This document shows positions 59,401 through 64,000 of a stretch of DNA of 64,000 nucleotides, piece by piece; position 1 is the first letter of the stretch, and every line of letters begins with the position of its first letter. The notes under the pieces were generated by a model that did not search any database, was not told where the DNA came from, and saw only the letters and a program-made list of their open reading frames with translations. The translations under genes were made by a program, and so were the position numbers. This DNA comes from Phycisphaerae bacterium (GTDB lineage Bacteria > Planctomycetota > Phycisphaerae > UBA1845). The DNA lies in contig JAJDEB010000032.1 in NCBI GenBank assembly GCA_029260015.1, positions 243,196 through 307,195 of the forward strand, written 5' to 3'.

Positions 59401-60512
59401 ATCCCTTCCGTGACTGGTTTAACGTGGACACCTCGCAAAAGGTGGCCACCGATCGTTTCCAGTCCTGGCAAGCGACTGTTCGCGAGTGTGAAGACTATCT
59501 TGCTTCGTAGAACTTGGCTCAACCAGCGTGTCCGTTGTCGAACGCGGCGGTGTTGACGAAGTTGTTTTCGATAGTAGCTTAATACGACATCGTCAGTTTC
59601 GTCGGTGAGCACGGCACGTGCGGCGGCCAATCCACTGCGCAGCGCCTGGCCAATGCCCTCGCCGCTAAAGGGTTCCTCGAATCCAGCCGCGTCGCCCGCA
59701 ACCATCACATTACCGTATCCAACATGCTTGGGACGATGCGGGAAATTCGCGGTTCCCATCTTGGATGCGACGGCTGGCATTTCTAGGACTCGCAGAACGT
59801 CGGCATTTGGATTCACGGTGTGCAGAAAACGCAAGGGCTTGGTACTGCCAGCGACATTCTTCTCAACAGCCAACCCCACAAGACACTCATCCGGTGAGAC
59901 TGTTGCCAATCCGACATAACCACCCCGCAGCCAGTGCATCGCGACTTCGCCAACCGGGGGACACGCACCTGTCGGTGCAATCGACCATGCCTGTCCGATC
60001 ATCGCACGACTGAAGACCTGGTGTTTCAGATTCTCATGTTTTACAAGATCGGTCAGCCCTGCAGCCCAGATAATCCATCGTGGCCGCAAGTGCCGTGTGG
60101 TTTTCCGAATCGAGAAATTTCCGCGGCCCTCCTCTACAAGCTCGGCGCGCTGACCGAATTCAAATCTTGCACCTGCCGCCTCTGCTGCTTCTGCGAGTGT
60201 TGCGTCCAGGATATCGCGGCGAATGATCCTGCAGTGTTCATCGCCAAACGTGGAAAACGCACGGCGTCCGATTCCAAACGTGATTCGGTTCACACGCTTA
60301 CCCAGCCCATCGACTTTGTCACCGAGCAAGTCAACCAGCAACGCGACGGCATCGCCAGAAAGACAACCGCCGCACACCTTGCGACGAGGGAAGATGGCAC
60401 CCTCGCAAACCGTGACGGTGTACCCAGCTTGGGCGAGGCGGATTGCCGCGGAGCAACCGGCGGGTCCGGCACCGACAACGACAACATCGGGTTGATTTAA
60501 AGGGCGAATCAT
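59397..60512 (-). CDS. FAD-dependent oxidoreductase (geranylgeranyl-reductase/PHBH-like)
   Basis: 371 residues from ATG 60512 (GGGAGG upstream, overlapping the methyltransferase stop). FAD motif VVVVGAGPAGCSAAIRLAQAGYTVTVCE at the start, KVCGGCLSGDAVALL as in the geranylgeranyl-reductase family, and the second FAD motif NVMVAGDAAGFEEPFSGEGIGQALRSG near 280. Enzymes of this group hydroxylate aromatic rings or reduce prenyl chains. In type III PKS operons they are predicted to oxidise the ring product. The long upstream frame is a shadow. Confidence 0.88.
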   Translation of the reverse strand: MIRPLNQPDVVVVGAGPAGCSAAIRLAQAGYTVTVCEGAIFPRRKVCGGCLSGDAVALLVDLLGDKVDGLGKRVNRITFGIGRRAFSTFGDEHCRIIRRDILDATLAEAAEAAGARFEFGQRAELVEEGRGNFSIRKTTRHLRPRWIIWAAGLTDLVKHENLKHQVFSRAMIGQAWSIAPTGACPPVGEVAMHWLRGGYVGLATVSPDECLVGLAVEKNVAGSTKPLRFLHTVNPNADVLRVLEMPAVASKMGTANFPHRPKHVGYGNVMVAGDAAGFEEPFSGEGIGQALRSGLAAARAVLTDETDDVVLSYYRKQLRQHRRVRQRTRWLSQVLRSKIVFTLANSRLPGLETIGGHLLRGVHVKPVTEGI

Positions 60513-61246
60513 GGAGCCTCCCGACGCCAGATCATCATCCATCGGAATGGAAAAACGCTGCGCACCGTCACCCGTGTCATCTCCGCACCGGTAGCAAGAT
60601 CCAAGGCCTCGGCTGGACGGTAGGCAGCGCGGACCGATCGCGGTCCATCGATATGAAACAACCGTGAACGGCTCATCAAGCGAGTAACGGACCATGTCAA
60701 CAACCACGCGAGCGCGGTGCGGTTAAGATCATTGACGACGACAGCCCGTGATGCGACGCGTGATGCCTCTCGAAGAAGCTGGGTCGCGTCAGCAGGATCA
60801 AAGTGATGCAGCAACAATGAGCAGACGACGACATCGATGGATTGATCTGCAAACGGAAGCTGCAATGCGTTCCCGACAATGAAATCGGCTGTGTTCAGCG
60901 CACCAATGTGACTGCGTGCGTCATCGATTGCAAACCGCGATCGATCCAGTGCGATAAAGCGAGGTTCATGTTGCGTCTTTTGAGAGTGGGCCAATAGCGC
61001 TGCGATTAATCCACCACCACCGGAACCGAGTTCAAGAACACGCGAGTTATGAGAACGCGTAAAGGTAGCAATTTCACGCACAAGCTTTGAGTCAGCCCCA
61101 AGTAAGCGATTGGATTGTCGAAGCGCGGCAAGCGCTGCACGATGCTCGCGCGCGTCCACATGTGGATCATCCATTAATTCTGGTTCGCGACGGCGTTGCA
61201 ATGATACCTCAATTTTGCGCGGTAACGTCCGGACAAACGCCACCAA
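60509..61246 (-). CDS. Class I SAM-dependent methyltransferase (UbiE-like)
   Basis: 245 residues from GTG 61246; ATG 61174 is an alternative start. SAM motif VLELGSGGGGLIAALLA, motif II-like FIALDRSRFAIDDARSHI, then NADFIVGNALQLPFADQSIDVVVCSLLLHHF and REASRVASRAVVVNDL. The layout is that of UbiE/COQ5 and related quinone or polyketide methyltransferases. It overlaps the oxidoreductase start by four bases and so is the first gene of the type III PKS operon, where it should methylate the ring or a hydroxyl. Substrate not known. Confidence 0.88.
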   Translation of the reverse strand: MVAFVRTLPRKIEVSLQRRREPELMDDPHVDAREHRAALAALRQSNRLLGADSKLVREIATFTRSHNSRVLELGSGGGGLIAALLAHSQKTQHEPRFIALDRSRFAIDDARSHIGALNTADFIVGNALQLPFADQSIDVVVCSLLLHHFDPADATQLLREASRVASRAVVVNDLNRTALAWLLTWSVTRLMSRSRLFHIDGPRSVRAAYRPAEALDLATGAEMTRVTVRSVFPFRWMMIWRREAP

Positions 61247-61810
61247 GAACCAGGCGCTTGCACGGTGTGATCAACTGAAATGTAATCGTAGGCATTGCAA
61301 CTTCTGCGGGCAAATGGCACGTTAATGATTCAAATGGCTGAATTGCTCAAGTTCTGCGGAGTTCCCTCTCCAGTTAATCGGTAGTCAACTGGTAACACGC
61401 CCTTCGGACGTCCACGGGAAAGAAGATTATCAATCCGCCCACAGTCACTTGGTGGATGCAGATTCACTGCTGCTCCACCTTGCCAAATAGCCGCTGCTGG
61501 AGCCGCCGCGCTAATTTCCATCCCGACATGCATTGCCGCTCAACTGCCGCGAGTCATCGGCATGAACTGTTACGGTACCGAAATTGCGAGATCGGTGTGC
61601 TGTTCCGGAGCGCTTGCATCTGATTCAAATAACAAAGAACTTAAGCGGCAGCGTCTATTGACTCAGCCCGCTTCCACCGCGAAGGTAGAGTGGCGTTCTG
61701 GAATATTTTCTGCCGAATCGTGCAATAAGGCAGCGCGATCTGGCAGGCGGGTATTCCGACGGGCCGCCTGCTGATTCGCCGAACACCCTAAAGCCTTCTG
61801 TGGAATATCG
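61247..61810. other. Divergent intergenic region with an inverted repeat
   Basis: 564 bases between the PKS operon and the amylosucrase gene. GCAGGCGG (61743-61750) and CCGCCTGC (61764-61771) form a perfect 8-bp inverted repeat with a 13-base loop, ~40 bases before the amylosucrase start, perhaps an operator. A 70-codon open frame at 61562 has no signal. Nothing else is seen. Confidence 0.45.
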
Positions 61811-63760
61811 ATGTCAAGAGCAAATTCGACTGCGGCGCAGGCCGACGCAACTCTCAAACGCCTACTCCCTCGAATCGAAGCCCGGTTTGCGGGCCAGATT
61901 GAGGCGGTCGATTGGGCCAACTTTGTTGCGCGTGTTCGCGAGTACTTTCCAGTGCTCTTTGATCGACTTTTTTCGCTCTACGGCAAGTTGTACGATTTCT
62001 TCTACCATTTGGAGAGCGTGCTCACCGCCGCAACTCAGATGTGGATGGACCGCCCCGCGGATCTCAAAGCGCTCGATGCACGGCGTGAGGCCGACCCGGA
62101 GTGGTATCAGTCGCACCGCATGATCGGCGCAATGTGCTACGTCGACTTGTTCGCGGGTGATTTGGAGGGCCTTCGGAAACGGTTGCCGTATCTCACGGAA
62201 CTCGACATTCGATATCTGCACCTGATGCCACTGTTCAAGGTTCCCAAAGGCGACAGCGATGGCGGATATGCGGTCAGCAGTTATCGCGAGGTGAACGAAA
62301 ATTTGGGGACCATGACCCAACTCGCCGAGTTGGCTACGGAGATGCGTAATCGCGGAATTTCGCTGGTTCTCGATTTCATTTGTAACCACACAGCCGACGA
62401 ACACGAGTGGGCGCTGAAGGCATGGGCCGGCGATGCGGAATACCAAGATTACTATCGAATCTATCCCGATCGAACGATTCCAGACGCCTTCGAGCGGAGT
62501 ATGACCGAGGTGTTCCCGGATGACCGTCCCGGTGCCTTCACTTACCGCAGCCAGATGAAGAAGTGGGTCTGGACCACGTTCTACAATTATCAATGCGACC
62601 TAAATTATGAAAACCCCGTGGTCTTCACCCGGATGTTGGAGGAGATGCTCTTCCTGGCCAATCAGGGCGTTGAAGTACTGCGGCTCGATGCGGTTGCGTT
62701 TCTGTGGAAGGAGTTGGGTACGTCCTGCCAGAATCTACCGCAGGCACATATGCTCATTCAAGCGTTTCGGGCAGCAGCGCGGATCGCCGCGCCGGCTATG
62801 GTCTTCAAGTCGGAAGCCATCGTGCATCCAGACGAGGTGCGAAAGTACATCAGTGGTGAAGAGTGCGAACTTTCGTACAACCCGCAGTTGATGGCCCTAT
62901 TGTGGGACGCGCTTGCGACGCGCGAGGTGCGGGCGTTGCGCCACGCGATGCAACATCGTTTTGCCATTCCGTCGGAATGCGCATGGGTCAACTACGCGCG
63001 TTGCCATGACGACATCGGCTGGACATTTTCGGATGAAGACGTTGCGTCATTGGGATTTGATCCACATGCGCACCGGCGCTTCTTGACGGAGTTTTACACG
63101 GGCCAATTCGCCGGTAGCTTTGCTCGCGGTCTTAAATTTCAAGAGGATTCCGTCACCGGTAATGCCCGGGTTTCTGGCACCTGCGCGTCGTTGTGCGGTC
63201 TGGAGATGGCCATCAAGGAGAACAACGAAACCGAAATCGAGTTGGCTATTCGGCGCATTCACTTGCTTCACGGCATACTTTTCACCATCGGCGGAATTCC
63301 CTTGATATACCTCGGGGACGAAATCGCAATGCTCAACGACTATGACTATGAAGAGGATCCTGAGAAGCGCGGCGACACGCGCTGGGTCCATCGTGCGGCG
63401 TTCGATTGGGAGCGTGCTGATCAACGGCGAGATCCGGACAGCATTGCCGGTCGCGTATACAAAGGCATCCTGCGCTTGTCGCAGTTGCGGCAGCAGAATC
63501 TTGCGATCACCCGAGCTGAAACACAGATTATCGATAGCGGCAACAACCATGTGTTCGGTTACTTCCGGAATCACAACGAGCACAGTGTTTTGGTGTTAGC
63601 CAACTTCACGGAACACGAACAACGGCTCGACGCGCGCCGTCTTCGGCAAATGGGATTGCTGAAGACTGTCGTTGACCTCAACGCGGGCCAGATCATTACG
63701 GCGACGGCGGAACTGATCATGGAGCCCTACCAGTTCATGATGCTGACCCGTAATCGTTAA
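61811..63760 (+). CDS. Amylosucrase (GH13) or sucrose-hydrolysing relative
   Basis: 649 residues. N-terminal helical domain ~1-95, then a (beta/alpha)8 barrel with GH13 catalytic residues: nucleophile Asp293 in EVLRLDAVAFLWKE, acid/base Glu335 in VFKSEAIV, and transition-state Asp400 in RCHDDIGW. DFICNHTADEHEWA and YVNYARCHDD match amylosucrase. The enzyme makes an alpha-glucan and fructose from sucrose, or isomerises or hydrolyses it. Length equals that of the Neisseria enzyme. The ribosome site (GTGGAAT) is weak. The gene is convergent with the partial gene at the right edge. Confidence 0.92.
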   Translation: MSRANSTAAQADATLKRLLPRIEARFAGQIEAVDWANFVARVREYFPVLFDRLFSLYGKLYDFFYHLESVLTAATQMWMDRPADLKALDARREADPEWYQSHRMIGAMCYVDLFAGDLEGLRKRLPYLTELDIRYLHLMPLFKVPKGDSDGGYAVSSYREVNENLGTMTQLAELATEMRNRGISLVLDFICNHTADEHEWALKAWAGDAEYQDYYRIYPDRTIPDAFERSMTEVFPDDRPGAFTYRSQMKKWVWTTFYNYQCDLNYENPVVFTRMLEEMLFLANQGVEVLRLDAVAFLWKELGTSCQNLPQAHMLIQAFRAAARIAAPAMVFKSEAIVHPDEVRKYISGEECELSYNPQLMALLWDALATREVRALRHAMQHRFAIPSECAWVNYARCHDDIGWTFSDEDVASLGFDPHAHRRFLTEFYTGQFAGSFARGLKFQEDSVTGNARVSGTCASLCGLEMAIKENNETEIELAIRRIHLLHGILFTIGGIPLIYLGDEIAMLNDYDYEEDPEKRGDTRWVHRAAFDWERADQRRDPDSIAGRVYKGILRLSQLRQQNLAITRAETQIIDSGNNHVFGYFRNHNEHSVLVLANFTEHEQRLDARRLRQMGLLKTVVDLNAGQIITATAELIMEPYQFMMLTRNR

Positions 63761-64000
63761 ACCCTCGTCACCGATTTTGTTGGAAAAAAGTTGTTGGAGA
63801 CCTTTGATTCGGCTTCGGCGGATGGTGGCAGTTCCTTTTCAAGAATCTCACGCATGCATCGCATGTTCTGTATCAAATCGGAATCCTTGATCCCGCGTGC
63901 CTCAAACGACTCGTGCGTCCAGCGAACAGAATTGACAAATAACTCGGTGCTGCGAACAGCCACCGCTTGGGCGAGCATGTGCAGTTGGGCGAGCGTGTGG
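63757..64000 (-). CDS. C-terminal part of a helical protein (start outside window)
   Basis: The frame is open to the window end; Met 63978 is internal. The translation is helical (ELFVNSVRWTHESFEARGIKDSDLIQNMRCMREILEKELPPSAEAESK), resembling the helical cap seen in front of cobalamin-binding or sensor domains, but the match is weak and no other motif is visible. It overlaps the amylosucrase stop by four bases. Treat as an unidentified partial gene. Confidence 0.5.
   Translation of the reverse strand, partial: HTLAQLHMLAQAVAVRSTELFVNSVRWTHESFEARGIKDSDLIQNMRCMREILEKELPPSAEAESKVSNNFFPTKSVTRV

Noticed and set aside
1..64000. CRISPR arrays, rRNA genes or prophage structural genes
   Set aside because: No regularly spaced repeats, rRNA-like sequence or phage gene sets were seen anywhere in the window.

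Overview
The window looks like a chromosomal segment from a member of the Planctomycetota, probably Phycisphaerae-like. The pointers are a large FG-GAP repeat protein ending in a dockerin-like Asp-rich tail (55655-58219), a membrane protein ending in a CxxCGYDLRG...CSECG ribbon (30571-31290), many secreted proteins without close relatives, and a type III polyketide synthase with its oxidoreductase and methyltransferase. Family calls come from motifs read in the translations; no database search was possible.

Layout. 1-4 kb: the end of an unrecognised protein, a voltage-sensor-like K+ channel with an RCK domain, and a sigma-54 activator. 4.1-12.7 kb: a candidate sigma-54 promoter (4151-4168) followed by an operon of an N-formylglutamate amidohydrolase-like enzyme, a QEGLA/HExxxH zinc carboxypeptidase-like protein, three tandem GshB-like ATP-grasp ligases and a large MscK-like channel, with 4-base ATGA overlaps at three of its five internal junctions. 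12.7-21.9 kb: an ion and osmotic-control block, with CorA, a CNNM/CBS transporter, an SLC12-like permease, a diadenylate cyclase fused to its YbbR/CdaR partner, a DHH phosphodiesterase and MgtE. 21.9-24.0 kb: a gene-poor scar with a broken IS630 transposase, a duplicated ~225 bp segment, a 22 bp perfect palindrome and two tRNA 3'-end remnants. 24.0-30.4 kb: a KamA, CoA-transferase, class III aminotransferase and thiolase cluster with an RpiR-type regulator, resembling the Bacillus yodO-T type of beta-amino-acid pathway. 30.5-39.5 kb: small and hypothetical proteins, a TPR protein, a YchF-like GTPase, a LuxR-type regulator, tRNA-Ile(UAU), tRNA-Gly(GCC), and an array of three tRNAs with Leu anticodons but short variable loops next to an 86-nt tRNA-like element. 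39.6-46 kb: a transglutaminase-like lipoprotein and a polyamine block (SpeD, membrane-fused SpeE, DUF350, DUF4178). 46-55.3 kb: stress and envelope genes (DUF1328, DUF2383, PRC-barrel, two-component system, CsbD, MscS, small acidic lipoproteins), two of which share an identical promoter-like motif. 55.6-64 kb: the FG-GAP protein, the type III PKS operon and an amylosucrase.

The strongest candidate for an undescribed system is the 4.1-12.7 kb operon. It pairs peptide-bond-making ATP-grasp enzymes with two predicted peptide or amide hydrolases under a dedicated activator and ties them by translational overlap to a mechanosensitive channel. The neighbouring c-di-AMP/ion-transport block and the odd tRNA array also deserve attention.
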